From: Endozoicomonas sp965232255
Lineage (GTDB): Bacteria; Pseudomonadota; Gammaproteobacteria; Pseudomonadales; Endozoicomonadaceae
Reading direction: 5' to 3'
NCBI GenBank assembly: GCA_965232255.1
Contig: OZ246962.1
Span: 3,038,001-3,102,000, forward strand
Length of the DNA stretch: 64,000 nucleotides
Program-made: the position numbers and the translations under genes
Shown: positions 1-9,664 of the stretch, piece by piece
Layout of the letters: every line of letters begins with the position of its first letter
Position numbering within the stretch: position 1 is the stretch's first letter
The notes under the pieces: generated by a model
Told to the model about the DNA's origin: nothing
Seen by the model: only the letters and a program-made list of their open reading frames with translations
The model's database searches: none

Positions 1-136
1 TGCTATACATTTACATGACTGATGCGTCAGCTGTTGAACGTGGGGTTGGTTTTGCCACAAGCCCGCGACGAGCGCTGACCATAAATGCTTAATGATGGCG
101 AGCATTAATGGATCGCCACCAGATCGGAGCAGCCAC

Positions 137-658
137 ATGCATGCAAGCGCGCCATCCATATCCCGCAGATCGTTGTTGACGCAGCCATCACGCAATCCCA
201 AACCTGTGGTTGCTAGCGGTTACCGCACTCGGCAGCAAGCCAGGGTAAGCGCATCCCACGCAGCGAATCGCACCGTCGGTATGCGCACCAGAGCTTCCCT
301 TAACCCGCACTACAAAACCATGCTGGAGCGCCGCATACGTAACAAGGAGCACGCCAAGAGAAGTAGAGATAGACAGCGCGCCAGGATGCACGCCCTGAAA
401 CAACAGGTATCAGAATTGCTGGTCGAGAAAAAGCAACTGAGCAACAGTAATGAGGCCATGCAAAAAGAACTGCAGCAGCTACAGTCAAAAAAAATCATAT
501 TGCAAACCCTGCTGCAATTTAGTGGTAATCACACAAATACTCCATATACGCCACTGCTCAAGGACGATAAGATTTTTTGGGGCGTAGCGCTACCTGCCAG
601 CGAAGAGGTAGCCCTTAACGCCGCGCAAAAACTGGAGCAAATTGTTGCTTTTTTGTGA
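137..658 (+). CDS. bZIP-domain protein (eukaryotic-type basic leucine zipper)
   Basis: This 173-residue protein carries a complete bZIP signature. In the basic region, N69 is followed by A73, S76 and R77 in the N-x3-A-x2-S-R spacing. R77 is followed after exactly nine residues by L87, and then by heptad positions L94, L101, M108, L115 and L122. The N-terminal 60 residues are Ser/Arg-rich and probably disordered; the last 45 residues form a short separate segment. I chose the ATG at 137 because GGAG lies 7 nt upstream; ATGs at 92 and 95 are in frame but have no visible Shine-Dalgarno. bZIP domains bind DNA as dimers and are typical of eukaryotic transcription factors. In a bacterium this one could be a secreted nucleus-targeted effector or a private DNA-binding protein. 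Residue spacing is seen; function is inferred. Confidence 0.7.
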   Translation: MHASAPSISRRSLLTQPSRNPKPVVASGYRTRQQARVSASHAANRTVGMRTRASLNPHYKTMLERRIRNKEHAKRSRDRQRARMHALKQQVSELLVEKKQLSNSNEAMQKELQQLQSKKIILQTLLQFSGNHTNTPYTPLLKDDKIFWGVALPASEEVALNAAQKLEQIVAFL

Positions 659-710
659 GGCAAACAAACGAAGTCAGAAACAAAACGATCACAGGATTTG
701 CAGATTGGTT

Positions 711-732
711 GGCCTGTTTGGGATCACAGGCC
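711..732. terminator. Hairpin between convergent genes
   Basis: A 7-bp perfect stem (GGCCTGT/ACAGGCC) with an 8-nt loop lies between the convergent bZIP and ComEA-like genes. Neither side has a T-run, so it is at best a weak or factor-assisted terminator. Confidence 0.25.
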
Positions 733-745
733 TGGCAGGTAAGGT

Positions 746-1021
746 TCAGTCAAAAACAATTCGACTCTTGTTTTTTTCCAGTATGGTGGCACCGACAAAT
801 TTCACCTTGTCCAAATCATCAAGACTCTGATAAGGACCGTGCTGATCGCGGTGCTTGACGATCTCCATGGCAATTCGCGGGCCAACCCCCAGCAACCCTT
901 TATCGAGCTCCTCAAAGCTTGCTTGATTGACATTGACCTGCACCCTGCCTTGCCGATCTGCCGCCATGGTCGCAACGCTGAGAAAAGCGGTAGCCAAAAA
1001 GGCAATGATTTTTTTGTTCAT
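746..1021 (-). CDS. ComEA-family helix-hairpin-helix protein, exported
   Basis: This is a 91-residue protein with a Sec-type signal peptide (MNKK, hydrophobic stretch, ATMAA at about residue 21). It is followed by a single helix-hairpin-helix DNA-binding unit of the ComEA type, with motifs VNVNQAS, GVGPRIA and a hydrophobic C-terminal helix. Short proteins of this type (for example E. coli YbaV and the Pseudomonas homologues) are periplasmic and are thought to bind DNA non-specifically, sometimes in uptake. I chose the ATG at 1021 because AAGGAG lies 8 nt upstream; a longer reading from 1084 would bury the signal peptide. No com operon partner is adjacent. Confidence 0.85.
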   Translation of the reverse strand: MNKKIIAFLATAFLSVATMAADRQGRVQVNVNQASFEELDKGLLGVGPRIAMEIVKHRDQHGPYQSLDDLDKVKFVGATILEKNKSRIVFD

Positions 1022-1482
1022 ATTCGCAACTCCTTTGCCCGAAAATTTTGTCGCGGCAGAATTCCGCCCTGCCCCTGTCACCATTCAAGGCGACCCACCT
1101 GATAATCGCAAGGTAAAAATGCGCCGATGGACGAATGGAGCATCCGGCATCGTCAGCGGAATTGCTGTACCTGTACTCGATGCGCTCGTTTATTACCCAC
1201 TTGAAGACAACAGTGAAAACACGACACATTGTCAGTAAACTGTCACAGGTTCACTGATAAAGATCTGCTCTGCCTGGGACAGGTCAAGGATTAACGCGAG
1301 GGCTCGCCAGTCCCGGAGGCCGACCCGGCCTATCTCATCCATACTTAACCGGCTGACCATTGAAATTACCGGATAAGACTCAAAATAGGTTGGTAAGAAT
1401 GTTAGCGCCCAGGCCGGACATCCCGACCAGCCACGCAATTGCAACCAGACTTTCTCTCAAAACCAGTTATTGCGGACAGACC
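1022..1482. other. Intergenic region upstream of lon
   Basis: This 461-bp gap separates the divergent ComEA-like gene and lon. Open frames here are short and show no recognisable protein. The lon frame stays open back to an ATG at 1360, but that extension lacks family similarity. I see no convincing promoter or heat-shock (sigma-32) element. Confidence 0.4.
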
Positions 1483-3909
1483 ATGACAGATCAGGACATA
1501 GACAACCCCGAAATACTGACCGACGGTGAAGACGAGCAAAACGCCAGTACTGGCCTGGTTCTCCCCCACCAGGCGCTGCCTGATAAACTGTATCTGATTC
1601 CCGTTTCCAACCGTCCCTTTTTCCCGGCTCAGGTGCAGCCCTTGGTGTTCAGCACCCAGGAGTGGGGTGAAACACTGCACCGCGTGGGCCAAAGCCCGCA
1701 CAAAGTGCTCGGCTTGAGCTTTGTTGGCCGAGTGCCCGGCGACGAGGTAACTCCGGAGGACTTCCCCGCTATAGGCTGTGTAGTCAAAATCCACAATATT
1801 ATTTCTGACAACGACCAGGTGCAGTTTATTGCCCTTGGTATGCAACGCTTCAAAATACGACAGTGGCTACGTCGTCGGCCGCCTTACCTGGTACAGGTGG
1901 ACTACCTGGAACCCTACGACGACAACAGCGATGAAGTAAAAGCCTATGCCTTGGCACTGATTCAAGCCATTAAAGAACTGATCCCACTGAACCCGCTATA
2001 CAGCGAGGAGTTAAAAAATTACCTCAATCGCTTTAGCCCCAAAGACCCCTCACCTCTGGCCGACTTTGCCGCCGCCATCACCACGGCGCCTGGTCAGGAA
2101 TTGCAGGAAGTGCTGGAGACTATCCCGGTACTGCGACGGATGGAAAAAGTGCTGGTGCTGATCCGCAAAGAGCAAGAGGTGGCTCGCCTGCAAAGCGAAA
2201 TCAATGAGGAGGTCAATCGCAAGATCAGCAATCATCAGCGGGAATTTTTCCTGAAAGAGCAGTTGAAAGTCATCCAGAAAGAGCTGGGTATCTCCAAGGA
2301 CGACCGCACTGCGGAAATTGAGCAGTTTCAACAGCGGTTAGCCAAGTTGAACGTGCCTGAGGCAGCCAAACGCAAAATTGATGATGAACTGCAAAAGTTC
2401 TCCATCCTGGAGACGGGTTCTCCGGAATACGCTGTTTCTCGCAATTATCTCGACTGGGCGACGTCTGTCCCTTGGGGCATCTTCTCTAAAGATAAGCTGG
2501 ATTTGCACCACGCCAGAAAAGTACTCAGTCGTGACCACGATGGTCTGGACGACGTGAAAAATCGCATTATTGAGTTTCTGGCCGTGGGTGCCTACCGCAA
2601 GGAAATCGCTGGCTCGATTATGCTGTTGGTGGGGCCGCCGGGAGTTGGCAAAACCTCCATTGGCAAATCCGTGGCCAAAGCGCTCGGTCGCAAGTTCTAC
2701 CGCTTCAGTCTCGGTGGCATGCGCGATGAAGCCGAAATCAAAGGACACCGACGTACCTATATTGGTGCGCTGCCTGGCAAGCTGGTGCAGGCCTTTAAAG
2801 AGGTAGAGGTCTCCAATCCGGTCATCATGCTGGATGAAATTGATAAAATTGGCGCCTCTTTCCGGGGTGATCCGGCCTCTGCATTGCTTGAGGTGCTCGA
2901 CCCGGAACAGAATGCCGAATTCCTGGACCATTATCTGGACATGCGCATTGACCTGTCCAAGGTATTGTTTATCTGCACCGCCAATCAGCTGGATACAATT
3001 CCCGGCCCACTGCTTGACCGCATGGATATGATCCGACTTTCGGGTTACATCACCGAAGAGAAAGTAGCCATTGCCAAAAACCATCTGTGGCCCAAACAGC
3101 TAAGAAAAGCCGGACTGACGAAAAGCCAGCTACGCATTTCCGATAATGTGCTGCGCAAAATCGTCGACGGTTACGCTCGTGAGTCCGGCGTTCGTCATCT
3201 GGAAAAACTGCTGCAGAAAATCATTCGCAAAGTGGTGGTCAGATTCCTGGAAAACGACGAAAGCAAGCTAACCATTACCACGAAAAACCTTGAGGAATTC
3301 CTGGGTGCGCCCTACTTCCGGCCGGAAAAAACCATGGCTGGCGTAGGTGTGGTAACCGGTCTGGCGTGGACCGCCATGGGCGGCGCGACACTGCCTGTCG
3401 AGGCGTGTCTTATCCACCAGCAAAAACCCGGTTTCAAGCTGACCGGCAAGTTAGGTGAGGTGATGAAAGAGTCGGCAGAAATCTCCTACAGCTACGCCAT
3501 CAGCCACGCGAAAAAATTTGCTCTGCCCGAGGACTTTCTGACCACAGCGTTTATTCACCTGCACGTACCGGAAGGTGCAACGCCTAAAGATGGTCCAAGT
3601 GCGGGCGTCACCATGACCACGGCCCTAATCTCTCTGGCTCTGGGCATCAAACCACTGAAAAACCTGGCGATGACTGGTGAGTTAACCCTGACCGGCAAAG
3701 TGCTGGCAGTAGGCGGCATTCGGGAGAAAGTCATTGCCGCCCGTCGGCAAGGCATAACGACACTGGTGTTGCCGGAAGATAACCGCAGGGATTTTGATGA
3801 ACTACCGGAATATCTCCGGGAGGGCATTACTGTCCATTTTGCCCAGCAGTACGAAGATGTTTACAAGGTTGCTTTTCCAAAACTGGACAAACCGCGAAAA
3901 AGCCGATAA
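1483..3909 (+). CDS. lon: ATP-dependent Lon protease, second (AsrA-like) type
   Basis: This is a soluble cytoplasmic AAA+ serine protease of 808 residues. It has an N-terminal substrate-binding LON domain (about residues 35-260), an AAA+ module with Walker A GPPGVGKT starting near residue 384, and a proteolytic domain with the Ser-Lys dyad Ser706 (DGPSAGV) and Lys749 (GGIREK). The dyad spacing of 43 is as in E. coli Lon. The N-terminal domain, with the motif SNRPFFPAQ, resembles the second Lon of Pseudomonas (AsrA) rather than housekeeping Lon, so a second lon elsewhere in the genome is likely. I chose the ATG at 1483; the in-frame ATG at 1360 adds 41 residues without family similarity. It is monocistronic and followed by a hairpin terminator. 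The family degrades misfolded and regulatory proteins. Confidence 0.93.
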   Translation: MTDQDIDNPEILTDGEDEQNASTGLVLPHQALPDKLYLIPVSNRPFFPAQVQPLVFSTQEWGETLHRVGQSPHKVLGLSFVGRVPGDEVTPEDFPAIGCVVKIHNIISDNDQVQFIALGMQRFKIRQWLRRRPPYLVQVDYLEPYDDNSDEVKAYALALIQAIKELIPLNPLYSEELKNYLNRFSPKDPSPLADFAAAITTAPGQELQEVLETIPVLRRMEKVLVLIRKEQEVARLQSEINEEVNRKISNHQREFFLKEQLKVIQKELGISKDDRTAEIEQFQQRLAKLNVPEAAKRKIDDELQKFSILETGSPEYAVSRNYLDWATSVPWGIFSKDKLDLHHARKVLSRDHDGLDDVKNRIIEFLAVGAYRKEIAGSIMLLVGPPGVGKTSIGKSVAKALGRKFYRFSLGGMRDEAEIKGHRRTYIGALPGKLVQAFKEVEVSNPVIMLDEIDKIGASFRGDPASALLEVLDPEQNAEFLDHYLDMRIDLSKVLFICTANQLDTIPGPLLDRMDMIRLSGYITEEKVAIAKNHLWPKQLRKAGLTKSQLRISDNVLRKIVDGYARESGVRHLEKLLQKIIRKVVVRFLENDESKLTITTKNLEEFLGAPYFRPEKTMAGVGVVTGLAWTAMGGATLPVEACLIHQQKPGFKLTGKLGEVMKESAEISYSYAISHAKKFALPEDFLTTAFIHLHVPEGATPKDGPSAGVTMTTALISLALGIKPLKNLAMTGELTLTGKVLAVGGIREKVIAARRQGITTLVLPEDNRRDFDELPEYLREGITVHFAQQYEDVYKVAFPKLDKPRKSR

Positions 3910-3956
3910 TTCAGCCAATTCCATGGCTATGACGGGTCCATAATAGAACCATAATA

Positions 3957-3993
3957 GAGAACGCCACCCATTCAGAGTGGCGTTCTCTTCTTA
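3957..3993 (+). terminator. Rho-independent terminator after lon
   Basis: An 11-bp perfect stem (GAGAACGCCAC at 3957-3967 with its complement at 3977-3987) and a 9-nt loop are followed by a T-rich tract, TTCTTAT. It lies between convergent lon and ribE and could serve lon mainly. Confidence 0.75.
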
Positions 3994-4131
3994 TCACTTC
4001 TTCAACAATAGCGGGAAGTATTCCCGTTGGGACACGCTCGTGAGCAACCTAATTATGGAACAATCCTGATAAAAATCCATTTTTTAACAGACAGAATCAA
4101 TCTATCCATTGTGCGAGTTAAAACGGCAACA

Positions 4132-4743
4132 TTAAGATGATTTTGCCAGGTAACTTTTTACCGTAGTAACAATAGCCTGAGTTTGACTGTCTATTTCAAG
4201 ATTGACCCGATCGCCAATATTGGCACTCCCAAAAGAGGTAATTCTCAGCGTCTCCGGAATCAAATGAACACAAAAACGACCATCAGCAACCGTCTCTCCG
4301 ATGGTGAGACTACAACCGTTTAGTGACACATATCCTTTGGATAGCAGATAATCCTGCCACTGTGCGGCGAACTGAAAATAGATGGTGACATTATGCTCCT
4401 CATGCAGGATGTCACTGATCACCACCGTATCGTGAATATGACCGGACAACAAATGCCCACCAATTTCATCACCAAAACGCGCCGCCCGTTCAATATTAAC
4501 TTTATCCCCCTGTTTCAGTTCGCCCAGATTAGTCACCCGTAAGGTTTCTTTCATCACATCAAACGTGGCACTGGTTTGGTCAAAAGCCACCACAGTAAGG
4601 CAACAGCCGTTTACCGCAATACTGGCTCCGGTTTCCAGGCCAGCAAGCAAAGTGGACGGCAATAGCACAGTAATTCGATGCAGTTCATTGAATATTTCAA
4701 TCTGACCAATCGGGAAAAACCCCTTCACAATACCCGTAAACAT
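4132..4743 (-). CDS. ribE: Riboflavin synthase, alpha subunit
   Basis: This enzyme catalyses the last step of riboflavin synthesis, dismutation of two 6,7-dimethyl-8-ribityllumazine molecules. At 203 residues it is close to E. coli RibE (213). It starts with the family-defining MFTGIV and has two tandem lumazine-binding beta-barrel domains. The first (about 1-97) contains GCCLTV, MKETLR and DEIGGHL; the second (about 98-195) contains GCSLTIGE and HLIPETL. The gene stands alone rather than in a ribD-ribE-ribBA-ribH cluster. I found no FMN riboswitch upstream. Confidence 0.95.
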   Translation of the reverse strand: MFTGIVKGFFPIGQIEIFNELHRITVLLPSTLLAGLETGASIAVNGCCLTVVAFDQTSATFDVMKETLRVTNLGELKQGDKVNIERAARFGDEIGGHLLSGHIHDTVVISDILHEEHNVTIYFQFAAQWQDYLLSKGYVSLNGCSLTIGETVADGRFCVHLIPETLRITSFGSANIGDRVNLEIDSQTQAIVTTVKSYLAKSS

Positions 4744-4777
4744 ACGTTACCCGTTATTACCAGAAAACTGGCATATA

Positions 4778-5023
4778 TTAACCAGTTATCGATTTTAGTG
4801 ATGCATTCGGTTTTGAGCGCCCAGGCAGATGGGCCAGTAACTCTCGAGGTGATTCCAGCCACTTCTTCTGCCCGTCAGGACACAGGGCCGTCATAATAGC
4901 AGCTATACACTGCGCCCCAAACCCAACAATCACTGACACGAAAGAAAAAGGCATGCTCCCCACATCACAGATATCCAGCTCCAACCGCGCGGCCTGGTCA
5001 TAACTTTCGCCCGCGAGCGCCAC
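4778..5023 (-). CDS. Doubtful small ORF upstream of ribE
   Basis: This 81-codon frame starts at a GTG preceded by AGAGGG at short spacing. The translation has a hydrophobic segment (about residues 24-45, FSFVSVIVGFG...) and a Lys/Pro-rich C-terminus. I do not recognise a family. It is the only open frame of note in the 486-bp gap between ribE and ppnN and may be fortuitous or a remnant. Confidence 0.2.
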   Translation of the reverse strand: MALAGESYDQAARLELDICDVGSMPFSFVSVIVGFGAQCIAAIMTALCPDGQKKWLESPRELLAHLPGRSKPNASLKSITG

Positions 5024-5229
5024 CGTGCCCTCTTATGAGGTGTCAAGGCTGCCCCCGGCAACACAAAACCGGTACACTAAAACCATGGTCGTAGGGAATC
5101 CCACCACCCCAATAACTGAAACTATAATTTTTCTCCTGCGATTTAACACCGTACGTACAATCCGCTGACAGACTGCGTTTAATGACTGTCGTCAGGGAAA
5201 GTCAGAAACAATCCTCCAGAGGGAGCATA

Positions 5230-6627
5230 ATGAGTACAACGAACGTCGTCTCCGCAACTGTAAATCCGGTTGGCTCCATGCGTGTGTTATCCAATCGGGA
5301 AGTCAGTGCTCTGCAAGACACCACCAATGCCGGCCTGCACCGGCTCTTTCGTCAGTGCGCCCTGGCGGTTTTGAGTAACGAGATGGAAGGCGACTGCGCC
5401 GGAGAGCGACTACAGGCGTATGCCGATTTTGATATCTCTATTGTGCAGGAGCACCGGGGCCTGAAGCTGGAACTGATCAATGCACCGGCTTCAGCGTTTG
5501 TCGATAACAAACTGATTCGCGGAGTGCGGGAAAACCTGTTTTCGGTACTCCGGGATATTCTCTATGTCTCTTCTTTAATCAACAAAAACCAGTATTTCAG
5601 CCAGGAAAGCTCCGCCAACATCACCCATCAAGTCTTTGAAATTCTCAGACACGCCAACGTGTTTATCAGCAAACAGATGCCCAATATTGTGGTGTGCTGG
5701 GGCGGCCACTCCATTAGCCGGGAGGAGTACCACTATACCAAGCTGGTAGGCTATCAGCTGGGGCTGCGAAAAATGGATATTTGTACTGGTTGCGGCCCTG
5801 GAGCCATGAAAGGCCCGATGAAAGGCGCCTACATCGGTCAGGCCAAGCAGCGCATCACCAATGGTCGTTTTATCGGTTTGACGGAGCCGGGCATCATTGC
5901 CGCCGAGTCGCCCAATCCCATCGTCAATGAGCTGGTGATTTTGCCTGACATTGAAAAACGACTGGAAGCCTTTGTGCGCCTGGCTCACGGCGTGATCGTA
6001 TTTCCGGGTGGTCCTGGCACTTGCGAAGAAATTCTCTACCTGATTGGCATTTTGCTGCATCCGGCCAACAAAGACCTCCCGCTGCCCGTAATCTTCACCG
6101 GTCCAGCCGGCTCCGAGGCCTACTTTGAGCAGATCGACCGTTTTATCGGCAATACCCTGGGCAAAGAAGCCCAGGAAAAATATCAAATCATTATTAATGA
6201 CCCTGTCCAGGTAGCCACCGTTATGGCCCAGGGATTGGAGCAGGTCACGCGCTATCGTCGCCAACACGGGGATGCCTACTACTTTAACTGGCTACTGACC
6301 ATCGATCCGGAGTTCCAGCGGCCTTTTGAGCCCACCCATGAAAACATGGCCAATCTGGAGCTGGACAGCAGCCTGCCCCCGTACCAGCTGGCGGCAAATC
6401 TGCGCCGTGTTATGTCTGGCATTGTTGCTGGGAACATCAAGGAAGAAGGTGTTAACCTTATTCGCCAGCACGGCCCTTACCAACTCACCGGAGAACCGGC
6501 GTTAATGGAACAGGTGGATACCCTGTTACAGTCATTTGTTGATCAGCACCGGATGAAATTGCCTGGTAGCCACTATGAGCCCTGTTACGAGATTATCAGC
6601 CAACCGTCTGATACCAATGTGAAATAA
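5230..6627 (+). CDS. ppnN: Nucleotide 5'-monophosphate nucleosidase PpnN (YgdH), LOG family
   Basis: PpnN cleaves purine and pyrimidine nucleoside monophosphates into base and ribose 5-phosphate. In E. coli it is activated by (p)ppGpp and serves nucleotide salvage in the stringent response. The 465-residue protein (E. coli 454) has a helical N-terminal domain and a Rossmann-like LOG domain with the nucleosidase motif PGGPGTCEE at about residue 258. I chose the ATG at 5230 because AGAGGGAG lies just upstream; an in-frame ATG 48 nt earlier has no such signal. relA is in the same window but not the same operon. Confidence 0.92.
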   Translation: MSTTNVVSATVNPVGSMRVLSNREVSALQDTTNAGLHRLFRQCALAVLSNEMEGDCAGERLQAYADFDISIVQEHRGLKLELINAPASAFVDNKLIRGVRENLFSVLRDILYVSSLINKNQYFSQESSANITHQVFEILRHANVFISKQMPNIVVCWGGHSISREEYHYTKLVGYQLGLRKMDICTGCGPGAMKGPMKGAYIGQAKQRITNGRFIGLTEPGIIAAESPNPIVNELVILPDIEKRLEAFVRLAHGVIVFPGGPGTCEEILYLIGILLHPANKDLPLPVIFTGPAGSEAYFEQIDRFIGNTLGKEAQEKYQIIINDPVQVATVMAQGLEQVTRYRRQHGDAYYFNWLLTIDPEFQRPFEPTHENMANLELDSSLPPYQLAANLRRVMSGIVAGNIKEEGVNLIRQHGPYQLTGEPALMEQVDTLLQSFVDQHRMKLPGSHYEPCYEIISQPSDTNVK

Positions 6628-6919
6628 TACCGAGCAGCCACAGGACGACTGTAAGTTTGTAAGTTTGGTTCTCCTGTGGCCCAAACAGGTACTACTGATT
6701 CTGAAAAAACCACACACGCCTTGACCACTGCTTAACTTGAAAACCACGTTTCGCTATACTGCCTGCGCCACCGGCGCTTTTATTTGCCGGTGATCTTACT
6801 GTCGGACGGACTCCCAAAGCACAGCACTGGTAACGATTTCCTTGGGATATCTGACCTGCCGCAAAGGTTGTCGAAGGATCGCCCGGGAGCCTGCCACACG
6901 AATGATGAGGGTAGAACTC

Positions 6920-9511
6920 GTGTTAGAAGCCTATAGGAAACACGTCGAAGAGCGTGCCAGAGAAGGTATCCCCCCCAAGCCACTAAACGCCGAACAAGTT
7001 TCCGGCCTGGTCGAACTGCTAAAAAATCCACCGACCGGCGAGGAAGATTATCTGCTGGACTTGCTCACCAATCGTGTTCCTCCTGGCGTGGACGAAGCCG
7101 CTTATGTCAAGGCCGGCTTTCTCTCTGCCATTGTGGATGGTGATACCCAATCCCCACTGATTGACCGCAAACACGCTGTTGAACTGCTCGGCATGATGCA
7201 CGGTGGTTATAATATTGAACCTTTGGTTGCCCTGTTGGACAGCACTGAGCTGGGCGCCCTAGCCGCCGAGCAGCTGAAATACACCCTACTGGTTTTCGAT
7301 GCTTTCCACGATGTCGAGGAACGGGCCAGGGCTGGCAATACCAATGCCGTTGCCGTACTTAAATCCTGGGCCGAGGCCGAGTGGTTTACCCGCCGACCTA
7401 AAGTGCCGGAAAGCATCAAGGCGGCCGTATTCAAAGTGACCGGAGAAACCAACACCGACGATCTGTCTCCGGCCCCCGATGCCTGGTCGCGTCCAGACAT
7501 TCCGCTGCACGCCCTGGCTGCCTACAAGATGCCCCGCGCAGGGCTGGAGCCTGAAGAACCCGGCGTTATCGGCCCGCTCAAGCAGATTGAGCAAATCAAA
7601 AGCCTTGGTCTGCCAGTAGCTTTTGTCGGCGATGTGGTGGGCACCGGTTCATCACGCAAATCGGCCACTAATTCAGTACTTTGGTTTTTTGGTGAAGATA
7701 TTCCCGGTGTACCCAACAAACGCGCTGGCGGCATCTGTATTGGCAACAACATTGCCCCGATCTTCTTCAATACTATGGAGGATGCGGGTGCCCTGGCCTT
7801 TGAAGCCTCGGTAGACCAGCTCAATATGGGCGATGTGATCGAAATCCGTCCGTACGATGGCCAGATTCTTGCGGAATCCGGCACAGTGTTGGCCGAGTTT
7901 GCCCTGAAATCTGAGGTTCTGTTGGATGAAGTGCAGGCTGGCGGGCGCATCAATCTGATCATTGGTCGCGGTCTCACTGACAGAGCTCGGGAAGCCCTGG
8001 ATTTGGGCCACAGCACCGTCTTTCGCCGACCACAACCACCGAAAGAGTCTACCCACGGCTTTACCCTGGCGCAGAAGATAGTGGGCCGCGCCTGCGGCGT
8101 CACTGGTGTACGGCCGGGGCAATACTGTGAGCCTAAAATGACCACCGTTGGCTCCCAGGACACCACGGGCCCCATGACCCGGGACGAACTCAAGGACCTG
8201 GCTTGCCTGGGCTTCTCTTCCGACCTGGTAATGCAGTCCTTCTGCCATACTGCCGCCTACCCCAAACCGGTGGATGTGGAAACCCAACACACCTTGCCAG
8301 ATTTCATCATGAATCGTGGCGGTGTTTCTCTACGCCCGGGCGATGGCATTATTCATAGCTGGTTAAACCGTATGCTGTTGCCGGACACAGCTGGCACCGG
8401 CGGTGACTCCCATACTCGCTTCCCGTTGGGCATCTCCTTCCCGGCCGGTTCTGGCCTGGTGGCTTTTGCTGCTGCCACTGGTGTTGTGCCACTGGATATG
8501 CCGGAATCGGTGCTCGTGCGCTTTAAAGGAAAAATGCAACCGGGCATAACCTTGCGCGATCTGGTCCACGCCATTCCCCTGTTTGCCATCAAACAAGGTC
8601 TGCTAACGGTAGAGAAAAAAGACAAGAAAAATATTTTCTCCGGCCGGATACTGGAGATCGAAGGGCTGGAAAACCTTACCGTGGAGCAGGCCTTTGAGTT
8701 GTCCGATGCCTCTGCCGAGCGCTCTGCTGCCGGCTGTACCATTACTTTGTCTGAGGCGTCAGTCACCGAATATCTGAAGTCCAACGTCACCATGCTGCGC
8801 TGGATGATCAGCGCGGGTTATGGCGACCCCCGGACGCTGGAGCGCCGTGCACGCAAGATGGAAGAGTGGCTGGCCAACCCTACCTTGATGCGTGCGGATG
8901 CTGATGCTGAATATGCTCAAATCATCGATATTGACCTGGCCGACATCAAAGAGCCGATTCTCTGCGCCCCCAATGATCCAGACGATGCCCGTACGTTGTC
9001 TGAGGTTGCCGGTGATCGGATAGATGAAGTCTTCCTCGGTTCCTGCATGACCAACATTGGCCACTTCCGGGCAGCGGGTAAATTGCTGGAACAGAACCAC
9101 GAACCGCTGAAAACCCGCTTCTGGATGGCGCCTCCAACCAAAATGGACAAAGCCCAACTGGAACGGGAAGGTTACTACCATATCTACAACGATAACGGCG
9201 TACGCACGGAAATCCCCGGCTGTTCGTTGTGCATGGGCAACCAGGCACGAGTAGAACCGGGTGTTACCGTGCTGTCCACCTCTACTCGCAACTTCCCGAA
9301 CCGCCTTGGCGATGGCGCTAATGTTTACCTCTGTTCAGCGGAGCTGGCTTCTGTGGGTGCTATTCTGGGCAAAATCCCCACCATGGCCGAGTATATGCAG
9401 TTTGCTAATGATCTTGATTCCATGGCAGCGGATATCTACCGCTACCTTAATTTTGACCAGATGGAGTCCTATCAAAAAGCGGCCGCTGAGATCATTGCCA
9501 GGGCCAGTTAA
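6920..9511 (+). CDS. acnB: Aconitate hydratase B
   Basis: AcnB is the main TCA-cycle aconitase, interconverting citrate and isocitrate. It also hydrates 2-methyl-cis-aconitate. The 863-residue protein (E. coli 865) has the AcnB order: N-terminal HEAT-like domain, swivel domain, then the catalytic domains. [4Fe-4S] ligands are in GSCMTNIG and PGCSLCMG near the C-terminus. Substrate-binding motifs include SQDTTGPMT and GGDSHTRFP. Comparison with family N-termini places the start at the GTG at 6920 (VLEAYRKHVEE), with GAGG 9-10 nt upstream; ATGs at 6902 and 6905 are alternatives. Confidence 0.97.
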   Translation: MLEAYRKHVEERAREGIPPKPLNAEQVSGLVELLKNPPTGEEDYLLDLLTNRVPPGVDEAAYVKAGFLSAIVDGDTQSPLIDRKHAVELLGMMHGGYNIEPLVALLDSTELGALAAEQLKYTLLVFDAFHDVEERARAGNTNAVAVLKSWAEAEWFTRRPKVPESIKAAVFKVTGETNTDDLSPAPDAWSRPDIPLHALAAYKMPRAGLEPEEPGVIGPLKQIEQIKSLGLPVAFVGDVVGTGSSRKSATNSVLWFFGEDIPGVPNKRAGGICIGNNIAPIFFNTMEDAGALAFEASVDQLNMGDVIEIRPYDGQILAESGTVLAEFALKSEVLLDEVQAGGRINLIIGRGLTDRAREALDLGHSTVFRRPQPPKESTHGFTLAQKIVGRACGVTGVRPGQYCEPKMTTVGSQDTTGPMTRDELKDLACLGFSSDLVMQSFCHTAAYPKPVDVETQHTLPDFIMNRGGVSLRPGDGIIHSWLNRMLLPDTAGTGGDSHTRFPLGISFPAGSGLVAFAAATGVVPLDMPESVLVRFKGKMQPGITLRDLVHAIPLFAIKQGLLTVEKKDKKNIFSGRILEIEGLENLTVEQAFELSDASAERSAAGCTITLSEASVTEYLKSNVTMLRWMISAGYGDPRTLERRARKMEEWLANPTLMRADADAEYAQIIDIDLADIKEPILCAPNDPDDARTLSEVAGDRIDEVFLGSCMTNIGHFRAAGKLLEQNHEPLKTRFWMAPPTKMDKAQLEREGYYHIYNDNGVRTEIPGCSLCMGNQARVEPGVTVLSTSTRNFPNRLGDGANVYLCSAELASVGAILGKIPTMAEYMQFANDLDSMAADIYRYLNFDQMESYQKAAAEIIARAS

Positions 9512-9543
9512 TAGCTCGAAATGGCGTTAAGCTGCAACAATAT

Positions 9544-9566
9544 GCCCCTGAATTCAGGGGCTTTTT
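9544..9566 (+). terminator. Rho-independent terminator after acnB
   Basis: The palindromic stem GCCCCTGA/TCAGGGGC is followed directly by five T residues. It lies 32 nt after the acnB stop codon. Confidence 0.85.
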
Positions 9567-9664
9567 CGTAACCCATAGGTCGCTGGGCAGCCCGCGACAA
9601 AATCCACAGCGGTTGAGCAATATCCGTTATGATTGCCGTACCCACTTTGTAGCGAACACAGGCT

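Noticed and set aside
2338..3084. Long open frames opposite lon, acnB, relA, recC and recB
   Set aside because: Frames of 100-270 codons antisense to these genes (for example within 7522-8193, 15269-16072 and 45882-46508) have no ribosome-binding sites or recognisable products. They are shadows of GC-rich coding strands.
5011..5020. FMN riboswitch near ribE
   Set aside because: A short GC-rich match (cccgcgagcg) resembles one conserved block of the RFN element, but it is on the plus strand, opposite to ribE, and the other conserved blocks are absent.
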